A stretch of DNA of 64,000 nucleotides. Origin: Fennellomyces sp. T-0311. Lineage: Eukaryota > Mucoromycota > Mucoromycetes > Mucorales > Lichtheimiaceae. The translations under genes and the position numbers were made by a program. Positions 12,780-24,045 of this stretch are shown here, one piece after another. Within the stretch, counting starts at the first letter, position 1. Each line of letters starts with the position of its first letter. The notes beneath the pieces are model-generated. The model ran no database searches and was not told the origin of the DNA. It saw only the letters and a program-made list of their open reading frames with translations. The stretch spans positions 186,001-250,000 of the forward strand of contig JALLLT010000047.1 of assembly GCA_025266875.1 (NCBI GenBank), written 5' to 3'.

Positions 12780-13960
12780 GTCTCTTTCCATACTATTCAT
12801 GTTGCCAATTGTACATTGGTTCAACATGCTCATGATGACGATCATATCTCAAATATACGACAAGTAATTTGTGGTACCGTGGTGCTTGTTGAAAATTTGA
12901 AAAAGCTGCTCTTTGGTGATTATTTTTTTGGGGTCGTATTTCTTCAAAAGCGACATGTTTCGGAGTGAGAGCAGAGCTTGACTTCCTTGTCTTCAGTAAT
13001 ACATACAATTTATCACAGGACTTAAGATTCGTATTTGTTGCTCTATTATAACGTCATTTTTAAACGTAGCGAGCTTTCAAGGCTTGTAATCTTCGAATGC
13101 TCACGCCAGTCACCAGTGTTCCAGATACCAGCAGCGCAAATACGGTCTTGTTCCAACGCGCATCATTCAGATATCAGGCCTTGTAGCTTGTATGGGTCAA
13201 TGTTTAACAGGTGATTAGAGAAAAAAATGTCCAGGTATTTGAGCATAGGAAAGCCGACTTACTACTTCTCCCACCGAATTGCAATTGCCTAGGCGAGAAA
13301 ACTCGTCAAAGTTTAATTCGTGGGTAGTAGAAGGCTGTCGCGGCTTTTTTTTATCATGGAACAAGCATATTTATTAAATGGCACAGTACTAATTTCAGTA
13401 GCCAACAGGTTGGCGCTAACCTGATATGCCCAGGATTGGGTTTTGGGCAGATATGTATATCATACCGTGATCAAATAAAGATGTTCTTTGGACATTGGAC
13501 CCAAGACAAACTCTTGTATCATTGATATCAGTCATTGATCAAGACTATACTGCATGATAGCGTTTCTAAACAAGTTATACTATATAGTCAATCATGCAGA
13601 GGTTGTAAGCTATGCAGTAACTCTAATCGAATTAGAGCTAGATTGGCTGGCTGCATCTGTTGAGGGTTTCAGCGCAGTCGTTGTACTAGTCCAGTAATAT
13701 GCTTCGTAATTGAGGTGATGTTGGGTCGTCTTCCGCAGCATTTGTACGTAAATACCACCTCCGTATCGGTGCAGTGAGTCTCTCTTCGGCGATGATTCAT
13801 CAAAATATTTAATACCAAGGAATATATTATACATTTTAAAAGAGTTTTTAGATACTTGTACTCGTTTATGTACAGAAAGTTCTTAATCTTACGAATATAG
13901 TCATCCAAAGGCAATACCACAGCTTCAACTGTCATCTGTCGAGTTAGAGCAAGCAATTAT
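12780..13960 (-). pseudogene. Decayed TPR/F-box/LRR copy
   Basis: Nucleotide-level relic of the gene at 7024-9269, same strand. Stretches around 12915-13010 match 7210-7300 of the intact copy, 13080-13440 match 7600-7960, and 13660-13790 match 8200-8290, in the same order. Frequent indels and stops leave no open frame longer than about 95 codons. The part corresponding to the TPR/F-box 5' end is not recognisable beyond about 13790, so the upper limit is approximate. It is probably a duplicate that has been inactive for some time. Confidence 0.75.
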
Positions 13961-14825
13961 TGAAGGCCTCCATTTATACCAGTACGTAGTGTATTAATGT
14001 GTAGTTATTGGATGTATATGTTATTAGTAATAGGTCCTAACTCTAGTTGTCGTATCCTGGACATACCATCATCCATGGCTATATGCTTTCCCTTAATCTT
14101 TAATTATATCCACTGCTATTACGACATCAACAACCGTACAGTTATCAATTGCCCTATTTGCTTTTATAAAACCTTAATTCACCTTTCCTGATCAGGTAAG
14201 GCAACTGCGTTAACTTGGTTTCAGATCTTTGGTCTCTTCGACAATATGGCAACATCATATGAGACTCCGGGATAACATGGACCTTTGGGGCTATTACACA
14301 GAGCATTCGTCTTCTCTATCTCAATTCATCATCACAGCTACCCACTGTTCTAGCTGCATTATTCGTGAATCTACGGAATACAAGGTCGAAGAAGGATCCA
14401 ATGACACTTTATCGTTGTAGCTGCATTGACGGAAAAGACCCAATGGCATGCGACAGACAAAAGGCTCACGACACGTGTATGTAAATTAGATACAGAAGAG
14501 AAAAATGTTAATTCTTGAATCGGTATAATAGAAACTTACAGTTTTCGGTTCATCGACGGATACAGTTCTCTGTTATCGATACATCGAGTTATATTCTCAG
14601 GTTTCATTCATATATGTTATAACAGTGGCAACAGAGGATACAGGTTATATCACTCGTGTTATATGTGTCTCAATACTAAGGGTTTGTTAATTATTCAGAG
14701 AATTGCATACAAGTCAAAGTCAAATTTGCTTTCTAGCAATCCAGAAGAACAGATCATGCAACATCATCAATAAACATGTTAGTATACGGGATTACGATAT
14801 CGTACTGTCATGTAAAAAGACAAGT
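13961..14825. other. Intergenic upstream of F-box gene
   Basis: AT-rich sequence between a pseudogene and a divergent F-box gene. No supported gene. The 3' part presumably contains the promoter of the 14826 gene; no clear element is seen. Confidence 0.45.
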
Positions 14826-17017
14826 ATGACATCTGGTTTGCGTGGTTTGCAGGAGTACATCAGTGCTTGCATCAATTTATCAAATGTCGAAAACGCAGAA
14901 AATGTCCGGCATCCCAACAAATCGTACGAGCCCAAACGGACTTTGACAATGAAACGCACACTGGACGATTGTTACAATGAACGAACAACCAAAACTCCTC
15001 GTACAGAGCCTAATTACCAAACTATGATTAACGACAGCACCGCATCCATCGTCGGCCTCCTCATCACCCGTGCCTCTGCGTTCGAAAACCTAAATAAATT
15101 CAACGATGCCATTCGTGATGCCCATCTCGTGATTACCCAGGCACCCACGCAGCCACAAGGGTACTTACTGGCCGGTCGTCTTTATTCTTGCCAGGGCAGA
15201 GAACGATTAGCGTATCGCATTCTACAAAAAGGACTCGAATCCAACCCGGACCATGGCGAATTGCAGACGATGCTTACCATAGCGAAAGAACGACTCGAAC
15301 GACGTATCGACTTTTGCTCGTTCTTACCAGCGGAAGTGATATCAGCCATTTGGCTATATACGGGACAGAACTATATCGTTGAACCAATGCTGGTGTCAAA
15401 GTTATGGCGGACATCCATAATCCAATCGACAGAGCCATGGCAGTATATCCAATCGACCGAGGCAAATATGGCACTTGCGAATATCATGCCAACCGTTGGT
15501 GCCAAGGCACAGAAGCTCGAACTAGCATTTAATCGACACTCGTGTGATTATCTACCTCACGGTCCATGCAACATGTATCTAAAGTGCATGATCCACGGCG
15601 CCTTTAGTAACCTGAAAGCACTCCATCTGAACGGTAAAACATCACTTTATTCCTCGTTTCATATTTACTGTATTCTAACATACCACAAGCCCGCATGGAT
15701 GCCAATTTGCTCGCCGCGGGACTTGAACAAGTGAAGCCCACGTTGATGAAACTTGAGGTTGCGTACGATATGCTGCTGAATGAAGAGGCAAGACAGGAGA
15801 ATACGATTTTGCCCTTAATGCGCATCATGGACATTTGCACCAACCTGACTGAATTAAAGTACGTGACCCATGGTTCTTTTGGATTACCGGTGCGTACGAA
15901 AGTCGAGGAACCAAAGTCGTGCGCCTTGATCCGACTTGATATTTTTCAGCACTTGGTAATTGACGACGAAGACTATTTGTCACCCGAGCAACTGCACAGT
16001 ATCACAGTACGGTGTCCTAAACTACGCGTAATCACCATGCGCCATTTTGATTTCAGCTATCTTGACGTTCTTGAGGGTGATTGTCTCCTCGAGCACATGT
16101 ATTTCATCAATCACGATACCGATATGCCGGACAACATACTTTTGGATTATCAACAGTCGGGGCTGCGAACCTTAGGAATCATCAGTAATCCATTTGATCT
16201 GCGTGATCTGTGGCCATTTCTGAACAAACATAGCGAGACGCTTCAAGTACTTTCCTTCTTTCTGGATAGACAGCATGACTTTTCAGGCGGCAGAGTCTTA
16301 TTACCGAATGTGCGCGAACTTATGATGTTACAACATGCAGGAATAGGAGGAGTTAACGATAGGGAAGTGGCGAGTCTGGTCGAATGCTGTCCATCATTAG
16401 AAACGTTTTCAATGCTAGGAGGCACGCTGCATGAAACCTGTTTAATAGCGTTAAGGGAATCGCCGAAATTACAATCACTTTCCTTGCAAGCAACTCGAAT
16501 TGGTGGTAATAGCCTCAGACCTTTGCTGAAGAACCCAGCGTCAATGCAATTGAGGCACTTCAGAGCATATTGTTTGTTAGTCAAGGAACTGTGTCTGGAT
16601 TCGTTAACAGATATCAAGACGTTGGAAAAAATTCGCCTAAATTGCTACGTCCATGGTTTGGACGATCCACAAAGGACCAAGCGGGAATATTGGGAGCCAT
16701 TTTTGGAAAAACTCAAGAGCCAGGATAACCAGTTGAAAGTAGTTGAATTGGATGCGATCGAGTTTGTCGATGATCAAGATATGGAGGCGCTGGGTGGTTC
16801 GAAAAACTTAAAACAAGTGGTGCTTCAGCGACTGTCGAATATCACGGACCAGGGGCTAAGGGCTTTGGTTGACTTTTCTCCACCTACTCTCAAATGTGTG
16901 CAGGTGTTTGATTGCATGCAGATTACTGCCCTTGCTCAGGAACATGCACGTAACATGCTTTGGGAGCGCAACGGACATTTTAATTCTTCATCACTAAAAC
17001 CCTGTACCCATAAGTAG
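14826..17017 (+). CDS. TPR/F-box/leucine-rich-repeat protein
   Basis: Two exons (14826-15633, 15690-17017) give 711 residues in phase. A Lys/Arg/Thr-rich N-terminus precedes TPR-like helices (residues about 70-150, e.g. FENLNKFNDAIRDAHLVI and RLYSCQGRERLAYRILQ). An F-box follows (FLPAEVISAIWLYTGQN), then at least ten degenerate leucine-rich repeats to the C-terminus (e.g. LRTLGIISNPFDLRDLWPFL, KQVVLQRLSNITDQGLRALV). The start is the first in-frame ATG of the open frame. Likely role: substrate-recognition subunit of an SCF-type ubiquitin ligase (inference from F-box plus LRR). It is the only family member here on the plus strand and looks intact. The intron position after the F-box region is shared with the other three copies. 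Confidence 0.88.
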
Positions 17018-17963
17018 ATTACTTTACAGATTATGTATCTAATTTCATTATGACAATTATCTATCTTTTATATTCTAGCGTATACCACTTGTAATGTAAC
17101 AATGCTTAATACCATTTAGCACTGCATGTGCATACCGTCACATCTACGTATGACACTGTTTTTTCTAATGTAAACTGTAAGGTATATAATCCTTTATATC
17201 TGGAAAGCACGGTGGCGCGCATTTGCTAACTGTGCTACTCTTTGCTTACTTTCTATCATACCACTTATATGAGAATCATGGATACATCGCACTTACTATG
17301 TTGTGCAGTTTGTGCCTTACGAAATTGTTAGTAAATCGGGTTCGTCGTCATTACCTTGCGCACACATGATGTGCATCAAAGTATTGACATATAGCTTTTT
17401 GACTGGCGTACGAGCGATTTAAATGACAGAAGAAAGACGTTCTAATACTTAAGCCATCTGTCGTTAAACGAATAAGCATTATTGGCTGTAACATCTATCT
17501 TTTGTTCTACCAATATCGACTACGTCTTGCAATGCATCGATTGATGTGAAAAAATTGATTACATAAGTATCTTTTTTTTTTGTACAGGCGGACAAGTCGA
17601 CTTGTTACTAAAACCAATCTAGAGTGCGTGTCGGGTTCTTTTATACCGTTTCTACTTCCAAAAAGTAATTTTCTTTAATACCTTTCAAACTTAATAAAAA
17701 CAATTGGAATTAAAAGCATTCATTGTCGAACCATTAAAGCCCACATTCATATCAAAATAGCACTCAGATATAAACGTTTTTGCGGAAAGCTGCTTCGTGT
17801 GCTTCGCTCTTTTGCAGTTCTCGCTAAAAAAAAATTGGTAAAAAAAGACAAGTGTGTTGTCAGATTGGAAAGTAACTTAAATTCGCTAGTTCGAATTTAA
17901 AATGTCAACAACCAGTCTTTATATTGAAGTAAAAGAAACACTGAGTAAGCGATTAGACAGCAC
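17018..17963. other. Intergenic, 0.95 kb
   Basis: AT-rich, no supported gene or repeat. It contains likely 3' UTR sequence of the preceding F-box gene. Confidence 0.45.
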
Positions 17964-18005
17964 GTGAAACACGTCAGTAAAGAAATAGTAAGATACAAAC
18001 TGCTT

Positions 18006-18374
18006 ATGCAAGCCAGAGCCAAGCTTGCCATTTTCAGTCGCTCAATAACGCACAATGACATTAATCTTGGTGATTATGACTTGCGAAAGGCTGCAAGGGC
18101 ATGGGTGCACTTACCGAAAATGATGAAGCTGCGTAGCTTAGACAGCAATGCGATACGTACTAAAGATGAATGGATGGCGATTACATACATGGACACTCAA
18201 AAGTTCACATTTAAAAAGGTGCCGCGGCGCTTCCTAACAAAATGGTACCATGTACTGTTGAAAGTATCGCAGCAGAGCAACTTTTTCTTCGACTTCATTC
18301 GATCATTGATTATAGAAAAGGAAAACAGTGACAACCATAATTTTATATTCCATTCCATACCTATGCCGTTTTAA
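18006..18374 (+). CDS. Hypothetical ORF, unrecognised
   Basis: An open frame of about 122 codons from the first ATG, Lys/Arg/Phe-rich with helical character (e.g. DYDLRKAARAWVHLPKMMKL). No motif I can name. No flanking exons are obvious. It could be a transposon-derived fragment or chance in a region with a short inverted-repeat element nearby. Low confidence. Confidence 0.22.
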   Translation: MQARAKLAIFSRSITHNDINLGDYDLRKAARAWVHLPKMMKLRSLDSNAIRTKDEWMAITYMDTQKFTFKKVPRRFLTKWYHVLLKVSQQSNFFFDFIRSLIIEKENSDNHNFIFHSIPMPF

Positions 18375-18716
18375 GTTGTTTATGCTATGCAACGATATCA
18401 AGTAGTCCTGTTTTACGTGACGCATTACTTTCGCGTCTCAGCATTGTCTGAACTGCAATCGAAAACCATGTATAGCCATCATTATTAGGCAATATGCTAA
18501 TGACCAATGAATTCCTGAAATATTCGCTCCGTTCATGAAAGAGAAGAAACTGAAAAAGCTGTCTCGTGCAGGCAAGGGTACGTAAATTCAGCATTACAAT
18601 TCGTTATGATCAAAAGAAAAAGCGAGCGCCAACCGATCAGATGATGTGTTCCTTCAAGAGTTATCAAGAGTACTTGCCCATATTACGTGAGCCACGTGTA
18701 ACGACTCCATTTACGT

Positions 18717-18830
18717 AATTACTCTGTAACGAGCCGCTGGAAGTGGAGCACGAAGGTGTTGGCTCGAAGCGTAGCGGAGGGGGTCCACCCTGGAGGTGCG
18801 TAATAGACTAAGGCTCGTTAGTCTGTAATT
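18717..18830. repeat. Short inverted-repeat element, copy A
   Basis: A 114-bp unit bounded by 19-bp arms: AATTACTCTGTAACGAGCC at 18717-18735, and at 18812-18830 a sequence whose reverse complement is AATTACAGACTAACGAGCC. These match at 15 of 19 positions. The interior (e.g. GAAGCGTAGCGGAG, AAGGTGTTGG) recurs at 36786-36893 at roughly three-quarters identity. It looks like a MITE; a structured small RNA or SINE-like origin is possible (GGCTCGAAGC resembles a Pol III B-box). Confidence 0.6.
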
Positions 18831-19789
18831 GAAGGAAGTGAAGAAACGATGTCAAAAATAACCTTGCGGCTTGTGCACACTTGTGATGCGGATATGTAAA
18901 CTTGAAAGTACAAGGAGCATAAGGGATGTAAGTCTACTACAAAAGTACATTCTAATACTTAGAGTGCCCTCCATTGCATTACTCTGTGGTATTAATCACA
19001 CAAAAAAGGCAGCAGTTCATGCTTGTTTTCTACTGGCAAAACACTCCAAACGATGGTCATCTCCTTAAATTGCAAACAAACCCTTTCATAAAGTCTGTAA
19101 AAACATACAGGAAAAGGTTATTGGAAGCACATTATCCCCCCAAAAAAAAAGCCAGCTATAAATTAAAAAGAAGAATAGTATCCCAAATACTTATTACACC
19201 TGGAGTCGGGCAAACCAATGCGCTCTGATTGGGTTCGATACTAGCAGAGAGGTAAGAAGAAGCGTGTAATGCATACTAAAGTTAAAAACACTCGAAAGGC
19301 TGGATTATGCAATTCAGGAAGAACGTGTAATGAAATATAAAGAATCTATGAATGTTAGTGATTTTATTCCATTATGTACGGCGTCGTTCGCCCAAAAAGA
19401 GACGAACCACACTCAGAATACAATCTTTCGTCTTATTATAATTTTACTTTCCGGACACAATTAGATATTCCTTTGGGCCTCCTCTCTTCGCCCTCTATCT
19501 TGGGTTGCAAGACACTCGCAAGACTACGGAGAAATCGAGTTTGCATGACTATATTAGGTGATGAACTCTGCTACGCCACTCGAACGCGGAATGGCGACAG
19601 CTCCATATTGCAGTCAGTGGGAAGATTTGATTCCGACTGGAAAGATGGACATATAAAGAGAAAGAGCTAAAGGCGACACATCCCAGAGTGCTAAAAAAGT
19701 AGGAGTGTATTGCAGTTGTAATATGATACGTTTAAAGGACTCGAGGACATTTTAAAGAACATTAAGCATATAGAGAAGACTGGAAGACA
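18831..19789. other. Intergenic, left flank of the Plavaka locus
   Basis: Only short open frames, such as 19374-19670 (plus), whose translation matches nothing I know. No terminal inverted repeat for the neighbouring transposon could be recognised here. Confidence 0.4.
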
Positions 19790-19980
19790 AAAGATATGCC
19801 TTCTCCGCCTTGTAGCGATACGCTGGCTTCCTGGAAGCATTACAGCAACTTGTAGGCTGCTATAATTACCCCTTGGAAGCCTTGCAGTGCCTTGCGTGGT
19901 AACACATTAGATCCTTGAAAGCTTTCTAACACCTTGAAGGCCCTTCGTTAGCCTTTGTCGCATTTCACACTTAAAGCCAT
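19790..19980. repeat. Degenerate CCTTGNAGGC-type subterminal repeats, left
   Basis: Six to eight imperfect copies of a short motif (CCTTGTAGCG, CTTGTAGGCTG, CCTTGGAAGCCTTG, CCTTGAAAGC, CCTTGAAGGCCC) lie within about 190 bp. They sit just outside the 3' end of the Plavaka transposase. Related motifs, partly in the opposite orientation, occur at 25866-26030 beyond the partner gene. CACTA-superfamily transposons typically carry such subterminal repeats as transposase binding sites, so I infer that role. Confidence 0.45.
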
Positions 19981-20128
19981 AGTAATAAACTAAATGTATG
20001 TATGTTGGTAACGGATATTGTCCGTATGGCAAACTATCTGGCTTCTCCTTTATTGATAGTGGCCTCTACTCTACATACATTTACTTTTTGATGGTTGTTT
20101 CTCTTGACTATATCTTATTGCACAGGAT

Positions 20129-23100
20129 TTAATCCTGCTGTTCTACCATACCGTTCCACCAGATCCCTTCGTCATCTTCCAACATCGGCAAATTTGTATT
20201 TCCCAGTGACCAGAGTCTTGGGCTAATGTCGTGATTAATAAGATATTGTTCATACGGCCCTTCCGATTCAACACCGTTCAGAGCTGTGGAGAAATCAGGA
20301 ACGACGTGTATTGCATGTGCGATCATGGATACTGGTTTTACGGAAAGTCCTTCAAAGCTGATAGAATCTGTCGGCGTGATAATTGGCTGTAGGCCGCTTG
20401 CATGAGGGAGGCTGCTGCGCTCATATAGACGGATCAAGCAAAGATCTTCATTTTTCTTGACACCATCGCCATTGATACTTTCAATAGTGTAAAAGAGCAG
20501 TACCTGGCCGACGTTGCTGATTCCATTCAGCAGCGTATTGCTGCTTTTTCGGAGCAGAACGAAATCATAACGGGTTGCTCCATAGAAATTTGGACTTGCG
20601 CGTACAGTGTCATACACAATGTCGCCATCAATGTCCTTGCCAACGATTGAGAGCTTTCCAGATGTTCGAACCTATAACACCGTAAGAAGACCTATCTGCA
20701 TTAGCAATGTACAGTCACTCTTACCTTACTAGAGAATCGTGGATACTTTTTCAGTTGTTTGGGATAATTATTTCCAAGGCAGTAGTCAAGATAAGTTCTG
20801 GTGAGCGTTTCCAGAGACTTGTACGTTGGGTCTTTTAGCAGTATTTGTTGCAGAGGGAGAAACAAACCGTTGTCCGAATGTGATTCAAGTGTAAATGATG
20901 GTAAATTTGTGTTGTTGTCAATACGTGCTTTGTCTGCCATCCACAACGTTGTACATTCCTCCCAATATTGGTCGCTCAACAAGTCTCGGTAGTAAATGTA
21001 AGACCCTAGCTATTGTTAAAAGATATATTAACTTGCTAAATATATAGTGTTGTCTTATATAAACATACTTGTTCCACAAACTTTTCACTTGCATAATTAA
21101 CACGTTCGGCAGGTTTCTTAGCGTCAGTTCGATGCTGTCTCTCTGAATGGTTTGTGCTATAATTTCCGATCACTCCGTATTTTCGGATGTCCGAGCTGTA
21201 CTTCCAAAGGGCGTGTAATTTCGGAAATTGCAAATTGCTCTAAAGGTTTAATGAGAAGCAACTTCCATGCTACAATGTATGGCTTACTGGAGACCATTGT
21301 TCAAATATTGCGTTGTATCGACTGAACAGAAGAAGTGACTGGTCCATTTCTGCAAGTGTCCGTTCTGAATGTTCTTTTGCAACGGCTTGCTGAAAAAAAT
21401 CGATGAAATGCCGAATTGCAATGGCCATTTGTAGTGGAATAAGATCGTGAACACAGGAGAGAAAAATCTAATAATTTGTAATGTCGTTCAGGTCTTTGTT
21501 GGATGTGGTAAAAGGTGTTCTCTTACCGCCATATGGGATTTAAGCTCGCTGAAAGTTGGATTCTTGAGAAAGCTTATCATGTAGCCAGATTTGAAAGCGT
21601 GTAGTCCAGGAAATGGGGATATGAAAGATGCCCTGAAAATTAAAGTTAGGGTCTGGCAAGGAAGTAGGAGACTGTCTGTTACCTTTGGTTTATTTGCTTT
21701 ATCACCAACGAACCACCATTTTGAGATAGCAGCATACGCTCTATACATTGAACAAGGTGTTTGTATATACCTCCTAGTTGATGTAAGTCATCAACAGATA
21801 AAGCTTTGTAGATATCAAACAAAGGCATATCCCAAAATGCGTTCTATAAACGTTTTTTAGCAAAAGCTGTACCGCAAGCGCACGACAGTTGACGTATTTT
21901 AGCTACCTTCACCATATGTGTGGAATTATCCTTGAGTACTTTGGCCATTTTCTGTTTTTCTCCTTGAAGCTGATAAGATTTTGCAATCTCATATATTGAT
22001 TTCATATACGTCTCAGTTCGCTGGATACTGCTTGCATTGTCTCCATCGCCTGGCCAATCGTACGGTGCGTGAAACAAACATGTTGGAACGAGACATCGAG
22101 GACATGTGTATGTACTGGTACCGCTTCTCACAATAGATAATAGCCTTCTAAGTTTTTAAATAACACTTCAGTGGTTGAATGATAGTATGAAAGTTATCAA
22201 GTAAACGTACTGCTCAGGAAGATCTGCCATATAGCAGGCCAGTGCTGGCACGCAACGATACATTAGCCCTTCGGGTCCTTTCAATTCATATGCTGGGACA
22301 CTGAATGGGCTTATGTGAGGGACAATACCATGACTATAGCATGTAGCGTACCTTCCATCCTCACTTTTGAAATATGCCAAGATCTTTTTAAGACAATGAT
22401 GAATAACCGCATGCTTGGCAGCCACAAACCATGATGGAGCCGTTGCTGTAGGTCCATTCCAGTCGATACATGGCAAAAAAGCGAGAACTCGACGTGCATT
22501 ATTCTTTAGCTTCTCCCGTGTAGATGCTGGTATATTTCCTTATGTATGATTGAGTGTTAGCTGTATCATATTAGTACTACAGAATCATTCATTCGTACCG
22601 AGCGTTAAGTAAACTGGCCAGGCCTTATGTCGGAAGTTGCCTGAAACAACCGTCTGATCAGATGCAAGGATAATCGAAAGAACGACATAGTGATCAGGAA
22701 GTTGATTCTATCTCAAATCTCCACGTCAATCGATTTTTAATATTAGCATATCATCAAACCTGTAGATCTTCCCACCATGTTCCAGAATCGACATCTCCAT
22801 ATACCCTTGTCCCACCCCGGTTCCACTGACGTGCACTCAGAATCATCTCCTTCGAGAATGCTGGATGTGAAAATAAGTGCTGGCAGAGGTCGACTATATT
22901 CCTGTAGCCAAGGGTAAGGGAATGCACTGCCTCGCGAAAGGTTGCTTCGTGTTCGTATGGAAAATCCTCTATTTGACCTAAATCAAGATCGTAATATTCG
23001 AACGGCTATGGGTGTATCAATAATATGTTACGAACCAATTGCAGTGTAGATCTTACAATTGTCGCACAAGGATCGGCATCAGAATTCAGGATTTGCTTCA

Positions 23101-23748
23101 TCTTACCCATTGTGTTCGCTTGAAGCATAATATGCTGCGTACTAGCATGGCCTTCGTCAAAAGCCTGTTGTACGATTTTCGCGATCCTAAACGTCCATTT
23201 ATAATAAGCACGATTTGTTCATACCAATGGGTAATAAATCCTTACTGAGCATATTCCGCGGTTGAAAGCCCATGATCTAGTGCATAAACGGCTAGATCTT
23301 TGCCCGTTGTACATAGAGACCTCTTGATAACTCTCCTTTCGCTGGCCCCCACAATAGCCTCTGTACTTCATTAATATAATCTAATGACCGCGCGAATAAC
23401 GCGTTATACTCACGTTCGAACGTAGTCCTTTGGTAATTTTTCTCAATCGGCACTTGGGCAGATTGATCTGGCTCTTCATCGTAATCCGTATAATCACATT
23501 CCATATATTGTGGAAAGCTAGCTGAATCTGCTTGTGGCTGTGCAGAGTCGCATTAATTTGATTAAAGATAAGACCTCAGAAGCGCGTACCCCTGGTATGG
23601 TAGGTTGTGTTGACGCTGGACTAATATTCCCGTACGATATAGGTAATGGTGCTGCAGAATGCATCGCTGTTATATGCTGATCCAAAGCAAAGCTACTCTT
23701 GAATAGTCCACGATTGTTGCATTCTGGGTATGGACATTTCTCTGTCAT
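20129..23748 (-). CDS. Plavaka-type (CACTA superfamily) DDE transposase, intact
   Basis: Fourteen exons (23748-23590, 23537-23367, 23322-23246, 23186-23057, 23005-22760, 22707-22599, 22538-22211, 22147-21907, 21843-21683, 21632-21527, 21467-21288, 21239-21069, 21009-20725, 20671-20129) close in phase to 968 residues without a stop. A C2H2-like zinc finger opens the protein (EKCPYPECNNRGLF...H...H). A Plavaka-family core follows: LILSAR-type segment near WNRGGTRVYGDVDSGTWWED, then ILASDQTVVSG (catalytic Asp region), FRHKAWPVYLTLGNIP, ALACYMADLPEQ (second Asp region), a zinc knuckle CPRCLVPTCLFHAPYDWP, PLFDIYKALSVDDLHQLG, then FPKLHALWKYSSDIRKYGV and NYSTNHSERQH. These blocks are what I recall of fungal Plavaka transposases. 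It probably cuts and pastes the surrounding element in the nucleus. It lies head-to-head with the gene at 24046-25722. The upstream ATG at 23967 in the same frame is an alternative start. Confidence 0.9.
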
Positions 23749-24045
23749 GGTGCGCGTGTGAAAAAGAACACAATTTCTATTTTCAAATTTGACGCGCAGC
23801 GTGTGCTCACATAGAACTTTGTCTTCGCCGCAGCAATGGCAAAACAAACGGTAACGCAGATCGCCCTCATTAATCTTTAACACATTAATTGTTCTTGTAA
23901 TAGAAAAGAACTCCTGGGGGTGGTCGTGGAGGTGGTCGTGAGAGCAGCCGCAATTCTTCTTATTCATCAGTCTCCAATATGCGATCCACAGACCAACGGT
24001 TAGTATCGTTTGCCAGCGCAATGTGTATCCTTCCTTTAATAACAG
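23749..24045. promoter_or_regulatory. Presumed bidirectional promoter between transposase and partner gene
   Basis: About 300 bp separate the two divergent coding regions. The stretch also contains an open minus-strand extension of the transposase frame and, on the plus strand, a possible first exon (ATG at 23979, donor at 23999, acceptor ending 24045). No TATA box is obvious. The regulatory role is inferred from the geometry only. Confidence 0.35.

Noticed and set aside
23292..23366. Apparent frameshift in the Plavaka transposase after LLWGPAKGEL
   Set aside because: A normal 44-nt GT-AG intron (23366-23323) restores the frame and total phase closes to 968 residues, so the gene is intact.
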